A DNA stretch of 64,000 bases from Bradyrhizobium cosmicum (GTDB taxonomy: Bacteria; Pseudomonadota; Alphaproteobacteria; Rhizobiales; Xanthobacteraceae): the NCBI RefSeq assembly GCF_007290395.2, contig NZ_CP041656.2, positions 4,898,001 through 4,962,000 of the forward strand, written 5' to 3'. The position numbers and the translations under genes were made by a program. Of this stretch, positions 9,001-16,456 are shown piece after piece. How positions within the stretch are numbered: the stretch's first letter is position 1; each line of letters starts with the position of its first letter. The notes beneath the pieces were generated by a model. It had not been told where the DNA came from, ran no database searches, and saw nothing but the letters and a program-made list of their open reading frames with translations.

Positions 9001-11523
9001 GCTGCGCACGCCCCGATCGATGAGGGTGCTGACGACTGCGACGTTGCCGCTGACATAAAGGCTGGGCGCGCCGCCGCTCGGATTCTGGCCGATCGATGCC
9101 GTCGCGTTTTCAGTGCTGTTGGCCAGCGACAGCGCACCGGCGGCCTTGAAATTGAAGTTCACCGGCATCAGCGAGACCATCTGCTGAGCCATCATCCCCG
9201 TCAGGCTGGGGCTGGAGACCAAGAATTCCTGGATCGCGCCGACCAAGGCCGGGGTACCGACAATGGTCGACGCCATGGTCGAGTTGCTCGTCGTATTCGA
9301 GGTCGCCTCGACCAGGACGGAGCCGTTCATCCGCGACGCCGCGCTGGTGCCCAGCGACGAGCCGAGCTTCGCGGTAGCGGATGTGGTGACGTCGCTGATC
9401 GCGAGCGCCCCGCCAACACCGCCGCTGGCGGTCGGCGTGCTCAGCGCGACCGAGGTCGCACTGGTGGCGAACGAATTGTTGTTGATCGCACGCACCGTCA
9501 GCAGATTGCCGGATGCGTTCACATTGCCGACGGAAAGGTTCGCGCCAGTCGCGACATCGGCCGTGGTCGAGACCGAGCCGGTCGAGTAGGCCACCGTCTC
9601 GACGAATTGCGCGCTGGAGGTCGCCGCGACCGCAGCAACGCTCAGCGTACCGTCGTTGATGGCGTGGATGCCGAGGTTGCCGCCCGCGCTGATCGTGGCG
9701 CCGGAGGCAACGTTGGTGGTGACGTTGCCATCGATCTTGCCGACGACGGCCGAAGCGCCGATCGGCGAGCCGCCGAGCAAGGTGCTCGCAATTGCCGGAT
9801 CCTGCGCCGTCTCCGAGCCGTGCGAGGCGATGGAGACGTTGCCGGTGCCGTTGATGTTGGCGTGGCCGTTGATACTGACCGAGGCAGTGGCGCTCGCGGC
9901 CACGTAGCCGCCGTTGATGCCGAGCATCGAGGCCGCTAGCGTGGTGCCCACCAGCGTGAAGAGGCCGGGGACCGAGCTCGTGAAGCTCGACGTCGCCGTC
10001 GAGGTCGATGCGATCGTGATGTTGCCGCCGGTGATCCTGCCATCGACCGTGATGGCCGTCGCGGCGGTGGCCTGGCCCGACAGCTTGATGTCGCTCGCAG
10101 TCGCCCGCAGCGTCACATTGCCGTCGGCGTAGGTTGTTCCGCCGAAATTGACCGACTGGGCGAGGATCTGTGCGCCGTTCATGATCGCGATGTTCGGCGC
10201 GTCGATGATGACGTTATTGGCGTTGCCGGTCGAATGGCCGGAGCCATCGAGACGGCGGGCATCGATCACCGCGTGGGCGGCGAGCGTCACGGAATGATCG
10301 GCCTGGATGAGGTAGTCGGCACCGGCGCTGAGCCCGGCGAGCGCATTCGCGATCGAGGTGTTCGACAGCGTCACGCCGTTGTCACCTTGCGCGGCATCGC
10401 CGACGACCACGTCGGTCGGGTCGAACAGCAGCGTGCCGGCCTTGCCGTTGTCCGCGCCGAGGTCGACCTTGATGCCCTGGCCGATGTCGATGGTCCCGTT
10501 CGCGCTGAAATCGACCAGGCCCGCATTGCCCGTCTTCGCACTGGCGTCGAATGTGGCGCCGCCCGCCACGGTCAGGTTCTGCGCCGCCTTGAGCCGGATC
10601 TCGCCGGCACCGCCGGTCGTGCTCGCGATGTCCAGCCTCGCGTTCTTGCCGACATCGATATTGTTGCCGGCCTGGACCGTGATATTGCTTGGCGTCGAGG
10701 TCTTGCTCTTCGCAGTCAGCCGCCCGTTGACGCGAGCGTTGTTGACCGCGCCGATATGGATCGAGCCGTTGCTGACGGTGATCGCGCTGGCGCTGCGCAG
10801 GCCCTTCGCATTGACGGAAGCTGCGAACTTGGCGGCATGATCGAGATTGGCGATGTCGCGCTGGGTGGCGCCGCCGACGTAGACGTTCTGCCCGGTCAGG
10901 CGCACGCCGTCGATTGCGTTGACCCGGCCATAGATCCGGATATTGCCGTCCGGCGAGACCGGGAACGATCCCGCCATCAGATTGCCGACCGCCGACTGGT
11001 TGATCTGCCCGCCCGCACCGATCAGGCTGTCGGTGAACTCGCGCGTCGGCGTCGAGACGTTGAGGCTGCCGACGTTCACGGTGCCGGAACGGCCGACCAC
11101 GAACCCCTTCGGATCGGCGAAATAGACGTTACCGCCGATCGCACCGTTCATGTAGGAGTTCAAGGTGCCGTTGACGTAGACTGGCGCGTCGCGAACGATG
11201 TTGACGAGGTTTTGCGTCCCCATCGGCAGTTGCAGGTTGACCGTGTTGCCCTGCCCGACGCTGAACTGCGAGAACGAGTTGAAGGCGTTGTTGCCCGAAA
11301 CCGTCGACGTCGTGACATTGGTGACGCTGCCGGAGGTCTGCAAGCTCGTGCCGGTGCGCCCGTCCGGCGTGATCACGTTCGCCGTCTGCGCCTGAAGGCG
11401 GACGCTGTACACCGGCAGAAAGACCATCTGCATCGCGCAGAGCAGCGACATCGAACGGAAGCGCGAAAGCCTCCGCAGCGTCGTCGGCTCGTCATTGTCT
11501 CGCGTCGCAGACGGTCTGCGCAT
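1..11523 (-). CDS. Giant filamentous adhesin, LktA/FhaB-like (C-terminus outside window)
   Basis: The frame starting with ATG at 11523 stays open to the left edge, giving at least 3,841 codons and no stop. Residues 1-47 are a long Arg-rich leader with a hydrophobic core ending in an AxA-like site, as in extended signal peptides of two-partner-secretion exoproteins. Residues about 48-300 resemble the haemagglutination-activity (TPS) domain, with NAFNSFSQF and a FADPKGFVVG motif. The rest is Gly/Ala/Ser/Thr/Asn-rich, with almost no Cys until late and many imperfect repeats built around a TxAYI motif, as expected of a surface beta-helix. From family knowledge it would be exported by a TpsB/FhaC-type outer-membrane pore and act in adhesion or biofilm formation; no such pore gene is in the window. 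A GAGGAT ribosome site precedes the start. It probably follows the small secreted-protein gene in one operon (31 nt gap). The substrate or surface it binds is unknown. Confidence 0.85.
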   Translation of the reverse strand, partial: MRRPSATRDNDEPTTLRRLSRFRSMSLLCAMQMVFLPVYSVRLQAQTANVITPDGRTGTSLQTSGSVTNVTTSTVSGNNAFNSFSQFSVGQGNTVNLQLPMGTQNLVNIVRDAPVYVNGTLNSYMNGAIGGNVYFADPKGFVVGRSGTVNVGSLNVSTPTREFTDSLIGAGGQINQSAVGNLMAGSFPVSPDGNIRIYGRVNAIDGVRLTGQNVYVGGATQRDIANLDHAAKFAASVNAKGLRSASAITVSNGSIHIGAVNNARVNGRLTAKSKTSTPSNITVQAGNNIDVGKNARLDIASTTGGAGEIRLKAAQNLTVAGGATFDASAKTGNAGLVDFSANGTIDIGQGIKVDLGADNGKAGTLLFDPTDVVVGDAAQGDNGVTLSNTSIANALAGLSAGADYLIQADHSVTLAAHAVIDARRLDGSGHSTGNANNVIIDAPNIAIMNGAQILAQSVNFGGTTYADGNVTLRATASDIKLSGQATAATAITVDGRITGGNITIASTSTATSSFTSSVPGLFTLVGTTLAASMLGINGGYVAASATASVSINGHANINGTGNVSIASHGSETAQDPAIASTLLGGSPIGASAVVGKIDGNVTTNVASGATISAGGNLGIHAINDGTLSVAAVAATSSAQFVETVAYSTGSVSTTADVATGANLSVGNVNASGNLLTVRAINNNSFATSATSVALSTPTASGGVGGALAISDVTTSATAKLGSSLGTSAASRMNGSVLVEATSNTTSNSTMASTIVGTPALVGAIQEFLVSSPSLTGMMAQQMVSLMPVNFNFKAAGALSLANSTENATASIGQNPSGGAPSLYVSGNVAVVSTLIDRGVRSNATASAITKDATSGEGVAISAAVAWGNFNHNSNAYIGGGTTINAANIAVDANTSMPITNTWLKWDGLTEVLGHLNGNLGVGGNILTSYANATADAGDTIGVAGSMNHFVVNNNTTAWVAGSASLIATCTTACGSSATVNNGDVHTYDTSIQIAATTTTASIDAAGNVGTLGFLFGNTSGGSSIGGALNLVQFNSSTIAGVSDRATVRAADDIAVNATTSDQFIAVAPSSGKAAGALALNGITSLGFLNNTTHASISSQATVYAPNVNVLAQQDLSVVTLSGAMNFNGSGGSAVGLSVAYLGANADTSAYIGDNHSDIRPGVFSANDPFAGTSGGSGSVNVDNLTLSATTSGRMTAAAVAASVSDPASSSFSDKAGAAGAASTGGAAGVATAASKIASTSGSSTDGFSLDLAGSSSVSDVSLGTSAYIRNTSVNKYTTASAVTTNTIVQALNDTILSNGSGSAAFNLAGASAQGAAIGGAIAAAMSSNATLAYIYGTTMNNQSSVTVQALNGGSETVVALGVAGSKSNSASLSASVGIMTDSANAYIESSTITGQASGVNRALEVDAYQTTNIAIGGGSLYMSGGQVGVGIGLTYASIADPTGGNATDAHIRSSALSNYDTLLVMADSASVIAAGAASGGGGASANGLAGAIVVNEISPTTTAYINSGATVSINVGRVTVLADSGAVSALDTALGNLVKRSNNNHLASDTCTVAGGTGGQNCIDFSAAALNDGAANGPGASIISVAGTIQAGKNNVGASLVYDTIATTHSAYIANVLLTAGVNGNVSVSAVDSSKIQAVTIGFGLATGQFAGVGGTTISSIANTVSAAIGNSLSSASQSSVTASNISVSATDNSSITGTAAVAGASTQGSAAGLALVNSSIANSVSAGVTGSKLTVSGNVTIGANSNASISTVAVGIAMSSQVGLAGSVATNLMGTNVTASITAAGINGINGADVTATNNVGVVAGNNDKAAVFAGAVSISKGAAGGAGSLVTNRITGTTAAYISGANTRVDALGTNSTSTLSVNNGTLVHAFDLGTAHAPSDATPDLSENQDSVRGLAVVASSHQAVVTNVASVAASSGVAIMINPITNVMSGATRAYIDSAAIDTRLTSSTLTPQIEVAASSFSYSGAFGAGIAYGSSGGGGATIVSTTMSRDTFATITNAIIGGVQSSSPTVGAVTVKAHAEQDASSIAIGFNTGSVGLNVFQATTEAYVDGGALTAASLTVNATNNTGIFSANGSGAYGSQAAIGAAFLVQVSSNRTEAYVGDEFAYHGGTATHTTAINLTGALDVEAKTKNRFEAYSVGGALATGSAAIAGMANIEIASNTTIAGVYDVTLQSPTGGTAGAVTINATEDVAIKEIAGALAVGASGGGVGIGAAANVIVFKSQTTAESINSNLNSSGAISVNALSTKEVLSYAVTAGIGGSVGIGATVGVIIIGANLGDTHEQSQLDGTIGAANSGTNSSHGSDAVASGTAGDPSGANVTSTYNVSGVLTDAGRDGVTAQVLGGNVTGTQVNVAAISANAAKMYLLGAGFGKNVGIGAGIGYTSVKSYVLADLTANVTAPSVAVAAVVKDATTGPYAGKTIDTEAIAGGAALYFGADAAVAIGNVANDVTARLGGHVTGTGGTGVAVMATDSTTQVVFTGGVTAGAAAVGASVATAGRSSTVAARILDNAVIGASAVAVGASGAGTLTTTATALGGGIVAGIGADAEAHESSTVTAEIGSGASITTSASDVGTLVSASITPNLSSEAIGVSVGGGAVGIAIARSTVEASVTADVGDNVAFSGGALAVTAMALVPTGGTTTWTKALAGGGGSLIGAQGSLAQSSENATVSAYGGTGIALPNSDVTIAAQNDSAQYAEATGLSSGFLALGATVAQTSSSAHTYAYLGAPADMDATHLNHTGYTGILEITATGTDSNVSNATVGAGGTYAGAAAVATTSSTAVTNARFDGGATDDTLYFGGLSVKAKHTTNYAASGDAYLAATAGVSGGQAKNDVASTTTAEIGTHLIINTDGGNIVVISNDIVNQAGGGARSGSGGMFSGAAALSESTVTQTVTTNIGAGTILSLNGDPRTATGVIDIEAYNTLNTTDTVSLATAALFAGGGAESNMTANAALAVNINARELFSVGKIYVGTAAKMAASNNANASLYGAIAGVGASTNSWVHADQSVNVFGGTTIQAWRDINISAGMSGDTITFSSVQATATTVVYNNTVIPISTLYRGTANASDNSSLTLADGSRVLGVRDIYLGATQGQVTATGNGSNYNPYLDIFSAKNSDNHSHTSGTGDVALNGMVVAGINNDVTITIDLGASAPVLSTSSPHSSISSTLEYVADVDHFSPVKSWDHQTIQYTIVGGFNPYDNIVNQLATLTGLTATQIRTQLSTSTSAHPATMAPSGADPTGDAQRQINALIQQAPYTSDAPGNAFAFGDILVSAGNVSILAQKLTGNSLSGHTAPSVTAQSSPKIKVENRGLDFMDFANLTVTNVTGGNISYRQIDHVDPDSHSNVTFTATPSATPIIDISATYNRVDPSTGLGVDDNGNQLTRKPDIYFDGIVTNENGLLKITSQLGSVVASQSLNAATIQMVAPNGSFIFLGGVGSFYNSNHDVTSQWAGVEYKPADNDTLTAVMAAATYLGAYGDYATSPHIGDGGQHPYFYYCCVDGHGGVQQTAANSTVFTARMLMTYYDGLSLYSAIFLPMGNGSPNGGGGSVGSTSTLAAMEGPTVQTISTAPWERNTYTGQGVYSNTTYDYTTTSTDAQGHTTTTNHTSTFYSPFNCSGCSAYFQVVNIQNDVITPRTANTNASSNWASTTPSGYQNPEDRPFILGQAIIISAGVINVNGLIQSGTSSNYSVDIGSGVLSAINGLKTSNNGADFAQAQANARNGSYYDITAAATTQFSSDIKIGVKYNALTDQIMVNGVVQGSGGYVYLNGKIISTSTDGTSQGTIAVKGGAGTINVNNTTGLQLVTNTINTGVSAPSVIQIVDQLQQQTTWYVYNPSASGGQQ

Positions 11524-11554
11524 GTCAGATCCTCGTCATCGGCATTTGCGCCGG

Positions 11555-12310
11555 TCAGAACTGGCCGGGCGGCAGCTTGAAGATGTCGGGGCTCTTGGCA
11601 TCGGCCACGTAGAACAGCAGCAGGCTGGTGGGCGTCAGCACACGCTGGTTGTTCTCCTTGTTCTCGAACGTGCCCTGCAGCAGCAGGATCACCGAGCGGT
11701 CCTTGGCATCGCTGCCGCGGAACATCACGATGCCGCCGGCGACCGGCATGTTGACCGCGATGGAGTCGGGCTTGAAGCCTTCGCCCATGAAATGGGCGCG
11801 CAGGATGTTGGCGTTGGAGAACAGTTTCTCCGGCGTCATCGCCGTGTCGGTCCCCTTCGACCAGACCGCGCCGACCTGGATCAGCGACTTGGATTTGTAG
11901 CCGAACACATATGAGAGCTCGGCGGTGCCGCCGTTCGGCAGCAGCTCCGGCACCGAGAGCAGCAGGCTGCGCGTCAGCTCGGACGCGTTGTCCTGGATCT
12001 TGATGGCGTCGGGCTTGGCGTTGAAGTCCTTCGTCATCGCCGCGCGCACGTCGGCCTCGTTCATGCCGAACTTGGCGGAGCGGAAGCCATCGATCGCCTT
12101 GGCCGCCTTGTCCTCGCCGGCGGGCGTCTCGGCCGCAGCCGTCGACGTCGCGCCGGCGGCTGGTGCGCCAGCTCCGGCAGGCGCAGCGCCGGCCGCAGCG
12201 GCTCTGGGTGCGGCCTTCTGCTTCGGCACCGCGCCTTGGGCCGCAAGCGGTCCGGCTGCAACGAAGGTGAGCAGGCCGACGAGGGCCGGAATGAGGTAGA
12301 TCTTGCGCAT
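11555..12310 (-). CDS. Secreted Ala/Pro-rich protein preceding the giant adhesin
   Basis: The protein is 251 aa. It begins with a classical signal peptide (MRKIYLIPALVGLL core, cleavage near residue 26 after AAQ), then an Ala/Gly/Pro-rich linker to about residue 75, then a compact soluble domain of about 170 aa with no Cys. I chose the ATG at 12310 because the signal peptide starts there; an upstream in-frame start would add 12 non-hydrophobic residues. No family is recognised with certainty. The gene is only 31 nt upstream of the adhesin start on the same strand, so co-transcription is likely and a role in adhesin export, folding or anchoring is plausible. That role is inferred from position only. 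Confidence 0.75.
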   Translation of the reverse strand: MRKIYLIPALVGLLTFVAAGPLAAQGAVPKQKAAPRAAAAGAAPAGAGAPAAGATSTAAAETPAGEDKAAKAIDGFRSAKFGMNEADVRAAMTKDFNAKPDAIKIQDNASELTRSLLLSVPELLPNGGTAELSYVFGYKSKSLIQVGAVWSKGTDTAMTPEKLFSNANILRAHFMGEGFKPDSIAVNMPVAGGIVMFRGSDAKDRSVILLLQGTFENKENNQRVLTPTSLLLFYVADAKSPDIFKLPPGQF

Positions 12311-12579
12311 CGTAAACCTTCGAAACAGCTTGAAACAACGGCTCAAAAATCAGCAGTCACGAAATCGGCTTCCCCGAACCGTCGTCGAAACCGAGACGGA
12401 AATGTTGCAATGCCGCAAGGCCTTACAAACATCACGGAGCAGACAGGGCTCGAAACAGCGACTCCCAAGGCGCGTAGGAATACGGTATCGAACCGCCCAA
12501 TGCTGCGAATGAACATTCATACGCGTCGATTTTCATCAATTGTGGCCGTTAGCCTTTCGCGTTATGCACACGGCCGGAA
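12311..12579. promoter_or_regulatory. Divergent intergenic region: adhesin operon / binding-protein-kinase pair
   Basis: About 270 bp lie between the divergent starts and must hold both promoters. It is visibly more AT-rich than the flanking genes. A short inverted repeat (GAATG, AA, CATTC) sits at 12507-12518. I cannot assign -35/-10 elements with confidence. Confidence 0.4.
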
Positions 12580-13647
12580 ATGAGTTTTGCGAAACATTTC
12601 ATGATCAAGCGGCCTGCTCCTGCCCACACCGTGCCGGCGCCAGCCCGCCGCGATTTCCTTCGCCTCGCAGGTACAGCTACCGCGGGATTTTTCGCGCTCG
12701 GCGCAACATCGGATCGCATGCGAATCGTGGCGTCGCTGACCAGCCTGTCGCTCGATGACGAGCTGACCAGAAGGAACATGTCCGACGGCAACACGACCTC
12801 TCGCCTCGGCGGCCTCATCGCGGGGTTGAAGCAGCGCGGCTGGGTCGAAGGGGTCAACTACCGCTTCGAGATTCGCTCGACGTTCGGTGGACCGGACAAG
12901 CTGAAGTCCGCTGTGCAGGAGCTGATCGGCCTCAAGCCGGACGTCATCCTGACCGGCTCGACGATCGAAACCGCGGCCATGCTGGGCGCCACCAAGACGA
13001 TTCCAATTGTTTTCGCGACCGCAAACGATCCCGTCGGCAACGGCTTCGTGGCAAGTCTCGCACGGCCCGGCGGCAACGTCACCGGCTTCACCAGCAGCAC
13101 CGCCGAGATGGGCGGCAAATGGCTTCAGCTCATCAAGGAGGCCGTCCCCGACATCGCGCGCGTCGGCGTCCTCTACAATCCGGCGACCACACCGCGCGCC
13201 GGCCGTTTCTTCCTCGATTCCGTCGAGCAGGAGGCAGCGGCAGCCGGGGTCGGCGTAGTCCCCGCCCCGGTCAGCGCGCCCGCCGACATCGACGCCGCGA
13301 TCGGCCGCTTTGCCGAGCCGCCGAAGGCCGCGATGATCTCGCTGGTCGACAGCTTCCTGGTGGTCAACCGGCAGGCGATCGTCGCGGCAGCCGCGAAGTA
13401 CCGCGTTCCCATGATCTATCCGTTCCACTATTTCATGGATGCGGGCGGCCTGATGAGCTACGGCCCAACGCTCGAAGTGCGCTCGGCCGATTATGTCGAC
13501 CTCATCCTGCGCGGCACCAAGGCCGGCGATCTGCCCGTGCAATCGCCACGAAAGTACGAACTGCTGATCAACCGCACGGTCGCCCGCGCGCTCGGATTGA
13601 CCATCCCCTTCACATTGCTCGCGCGCGCCGACGAGATCCGCGAGTGA
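12580..13647 (+). CDS. ABC-type periplasmic substrate-binding protein (ABC_sub_bind family), orphan
   Basis: The protein is 355 aa. It has a twin-arginine-like N-terminus (RRDFLRLAG at about 23-31) followed by a hydrophobic stretch, so export by Tat is possible. The mature part has the two-lobe fold signatures of the TrpX/YnjB-like ABC_sub_bind family: KPDVILTGS, IPIVFATANDPVGNGFV, ARPGGNVTGFT, and a C-terminal RKYELLINRTVARALGLTIP. That C-terminal motif is typical of the family. No permease or ATPase gene is adjacent. Instead the stop overlaps the start of a hybrid histidine kinase by 4 bp, so this protein probably presents a ligand to the kinase sensor rather than feeding a transporter. The ligand is unknown. 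The start could also be ATG 12601; neither has a strong ribosome site. Confidence 0.85.
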   Translation: MSFAKHFMIKRPAPAHTVPAPARRDFLRLAGTATAGFFALGATSDRMRIVASLTSLSLDDELTRRNMSDGNTTSRLGGLIAGLKQRGWVEGVNYRFEIRSTFGGPDKLKSAVQELIGLKPDVILTGSTIETAAMLGATKTIPIVFATANDPVGNGFVASLARPGGNVTGFTSSTAEMGGKWLQLIKEAVPDIARVGVLYNPATTPRAGRFFLDSVEQEAAAAGVGVVPAPVSAPADIDAAIGRFAEPPKAAMISLVDSFLVVNRQAIVAAAAKYRVPMIYPFHYFMDAGGLMSYGPTLEVRSADYVDLILRGTKAGDLPVQSPRKYELLINRTVARALGLTIPFTLLARADEIRE

Positions 13648-16334
13648 ACGAAGCGGTCGACCAGGAGCAGCTGCGGACGCCTCCGGGCCGGCTGTTCCGA
13701 AAATATCTCTACTCGATCGTCGCACTTGCCTTTGCCGCCCTCGCCATCAACACCGGCTTCGACGTCTGGTTCTCCTACCGGGAGCAGAAGCAGCTACTCG
13801 CGGCGACCCAGCGCGAACAGGCCGCATCCGCGGCGATCCAGATCGGCCAGTTCATCGGCCAGATCGAGAACCAGATCCGATGGCTCTCGCGCCTGCCCGC
13901 GGAGCTGTCGACCAACGAGGACGATCGCCTCAACGCCATCCGCCTGCTGCGCCTCTCACCCGCGATCGCGGAGATTACCGAACTCGACGCGCAAGGCCGC
14001 GAGCAGGTGCGGGTGTCGCGCCGCGTCGCGGACCGGGTCGGCAGCAAGGTCGACCTCTCCAACTCGCCGGCTTTCCGCGGCGCCAACGAAAGCCGGGCCT
14101 ATTACGGACCGGTCTACTTCTTCGGCGACACCGAGCCGTTCATGACGCTCGCCACGCGCGGGAGCGGCCCTGCGCCGAATGTGGTCGTCGCCGAGGTCAA
14201 TCTGCGCTTCATCTGGGACCTCGTCGCGGGGATCAGGGTCGGCAACACCGGCAAGGCCTATGTGGTCGACCGCAAGGGCGTGCTGATCGCGCATCCCGAT
14301 CTGTGGCCCGCGCTGCGCCGCTCCGATCTCTCCGGCCACGCCGACGTGCGCGCAGCACTCGACGGTGTGGGGCCGTCCTCGAACGGCCTTGTCAAGGAGG
14401 ACCTGTCGGGCCAGCGCGTGCTGTCGACCTATGCGACGGTCCCCTCGCTTGGCTGGGTGGTGTTCGTCGAGCTGCCGCTCACGGAAGCCTATGCACCGAT
14501 CTACGCATCGATCGGACGCTCGACGTTTCTCCTGGTCATCCTGCTCGCGATCGCGGTTCTGGTGTCTCTCTTCCTCAGCCGCCGCATGACCGTGCCGATC
14601 CAGATGCTGACGCAAGGAGCCAAACGGATCGGCAGCGGCGATCTCGGCCTGCGGCTCGCGATCAAGACCGGCGACGAGCTGGAGGCGCTCGGCGATCAGT
14701 TCAACCGGATGGCCGCGCATCTGCGCGACTCCTACGCGACGCTCGAGCGCAAGGTGATCGAGCGGACCTCCGAGCTCGAGAAGGCGCGCGACCACGCCCT
14801 TGCCGAGCATGATTCAGCCGAGCGTGCCCGCAGCGTCGCGGTTGCGGCCAACCAGACCAAGTCGCGTTTTCTTGCCGTCGTCAGCCACGAGTTGCGCACG
14901 CCGCTGAACGGCGTCATGGGCGTGCTGCAACTGCTCGACGACGGCAGCCTCGGCGACGCCCAGCGCCGCCATCTGGCGACCGCGGCTGCGTCCGGCGAAA
15001 CGCTGATCGCGCTGGTCGACGCCATCCTGGAATATGCCCGCCTGGAGGCCAGCACGGAGACGCTGGAAACACGCGACTTCCGCCTCCACCAGCTGATCGA
15101 GACCGCCGTGGACCTGATGCGGCCGCAGGCCTTCGGCAAGGGCCTGACCTTCGACCTCGCCTTCGACGAAACGATCAACACATCCGTGCATGGCGATCCT
15201 GTCAGGCTCAACCGCATCCTGCTCAACATGATCGGCAACGCGATCAAGTTCACCCCGCGCGGCGGAATTGCCGTGAAGGCGACCGCCGAGCAGCGCGGCG
15301 ATCACGCCCTGCTCCGGATCACCGTTCGCGATACCGGCATCGGCATCGCGCCCGACATGCACGAGCGCATCTTCGAGGATTTCGTCCAGGCCGACGACAG
15401 CATCGCGCGGCGGTTCGGTGGCACCGGCCTTGGCCTTGCGATCGCGCGGCGCCTCACGGGCCTGATGCGCGGCGAGTTGACGGTGGAGAGTACGCCGGGC
15501 GCGGGCAGCACCTTCACGCTTCAGGTGCCGCTCGGCCATGCCGCGAGCGGTATCGCGCAAGGCGCGCTTGCGCCGCCGTCGCGGCAGCTCCGCGTGCTGC
15601 TCGTCGACGACGATCCCGTCAATTGCGAGGTCGGCGAAGCGATCCTGAACCGGCTTGGACATCGCCCCACCATCGCACGCAACGGCGCCTCGGCCATAGC
15701 GCTCGCCCGCGCGCATCCGTTCGACGTCATCCTGATGGACCTGCACATGCCCGACATGGACGGCGTCGAGGCGGCCTCGCGGATCGGCAAGCTCGGCCTG
15801 CCGAAGACGCCGCGCATCATCGCCGTCACCGCCGACGTATCGCGCAGCGCCCGCGAGCGGCTCGCCGGCGCCGGCATTATCAGGATCGTCGGCAAGCCGA
15901 TCCTGATCAATGCGCTGCGGGAAGCGCTCGAAGACACACCGGACGAGCCAGCCGCAGCACCGCTCGCCGCAGGCGCGTTGATCGACCGGCATTTCCTCGA
16001 CGACCAGATGGAGCTATTGGGCGCAACACAGGTCGCGAAGCTGCACCAATTGCTGGTGGAGACGAGCAAACAGCTCGTCGAAGACATCGCGAATGCGGCA
16101 ACGGCCGGCGATCACAAGCAGCTTGCGCGCTCCGCGCACCAGCTCGGCAGCGCCGCCAGCGCGCTCGGCCTCGTCCGCCTGTTCGAGCGCTGCCGCGAGG
16201 TCGAGGAGGCCGCGGCCTCGATGTCTCCACCAGAATGCGAGAGTGCCGCACGCGAACTCGCCGCGCTTCGCGATGCCTCGATGAGTGCGCTGGATGAATT
16301 GCTTCGGCCGGAAGAGCTGCGGTCGGTCAGCTAG
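13644..16334 (+). CDS. Hybrid sensor histidine kinase (Cache-HAMP-HisKA-HATPase-REC-HPt)
   Basis: Taken from GTG 13644, whose GTGA overlaps the upstream stop, the product is 896 aa. Order: membrane segment about 22-42; periplasmic double-Cache-like sensor about 45-285; second membrane segment about 292-312; HAMP; short coiled coil; HisKA with phospho-acceptor His415 in SHELRTPLNG; HATPase_c with MIGNAIKFT, DTGIGI and FGGTGLGLAI boxes; receiver domain with Asp699 in LMDLHMPDMDG; and a C-terminal HPt domain with His832 in SAHQLGSAAS. All phosphorelay residues are present, so the relay His-Asp-His appears intact. The final response regulator is not in the window. Translational coupling with the periplasmic binding protein suggests the pair senses one ligand, by analogy with LuxP-LuxQ or TorT-TorS. 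Confidence 0.92.
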   Translation: MNEAVDQEQLRTPPGRLFRKYLYSIVALAFAALAINTGFDVWFSYREQKQLLAATQREQAASAAIQIGQFIGQIENQIRWLSRLPAELSTNEDDRLNAIRLLRLSPAIAEITELDAQGREQVRVSRRVADRVGSKVDLSNSPAFRGANESRAYYGPVYFFGDTEPFMTLATRGSGPAPNVVVAEVNLRFIWDLVAGIRVGNTGKAYVVDRKGVLIAHPDLWPALRRSDLSGHADVRAALDGVGPSSNGLVKEDLSGQRVLSTYATVPSLGWVVFVELPLTEAYAPIYASIGRSTFLLVILLAIAVLVSLFLSRRMTVPIQMLTQGAKRIGSGDLGLRLAIKTGDELEALGDQFNRMAAHLRDSYATLERKVIERTSELEKARDHALAEHDSAERARSVAVAANQTKSRFLAVVSHELRTPLNGVMGVLQLLDDGSLGDAQRRHLATAAASGETLIALVDAILEYARLEASTETLETRDFRLHQLIETAVDLMRPQAFGKGLTFDLAFDETINTSVHGDPVRLNRILLNMIGNAIKFTPRGGIAVKATAEQRGDHALLRITVRDTGIGIAPDMHERIFEDFVQADDSIARRFGGTGLGLAIARRLTGLMRGELTVESTPGAGSTFTLQVPLGHAASGIAQGALAPPSRQLRVLLVDDDPVNCEVGEAILNRLGHRPTIARNGASAIALARAHPFDVILMDLHMPDMDGVEAASRIGKLGLPKTPRIIAVTADVSRSARERLAGAGIIRIVGKPILINALREALEDTPDEPAAAPLAAGALIDRHFLDDQMELLGATQVAKLHQLLVETSKQLVEDIANAATAGDHKQLARSAHQLGSAASALGLVRLFERCREVEEAAASMSPPECESAARELAALRDASMSALDELLRPEELRSVS

Positions 16335-16439
16335 AGAGGCTCACACGGCGTTGCCCGTTCCGTAAGAATACCCTTCCCCTGAAGTCATGCTGCTGACGCA
16401 ATCTCTGTCTTAGTGAGTCAGAACGTAAACACAGCGTGA

Positions 16440-16456
16440 GGAACCACTCTGGTTCC
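16440..16456. terminator. Hairpin downstream of the histidine kinase
   Basis: Perfect 6-bp inverted repeat GGAACC / GGTTCC around ACTCT; flanking GTG and CAC extend the stem past one bulge. It lies about 105 nt after the kinase stop and has no T-run, so it may be a terminator or mRNA-end structure. Confidence 0.4.

Noticed and set aside
2044..11580. Long plus-strand open frames (around 2.0-3.5, 5.8-7.4, 8.1-9.9 and 10.2-11.6 kb)
   Set aside because: They lie opposite the giant adhesin, have Arg/Asp/Gly-rich low-complexity content typical of antisense to GC-rich repeats, and have no domains; the minus-strand frame is continuous and makes sense.
12562..13725. Minus-strand 387-codon frame opposite the binding protein
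   Set aside because: The plus strand carries a complete binding-protein family signature and overlaps the kinase; this frame is its shadow.
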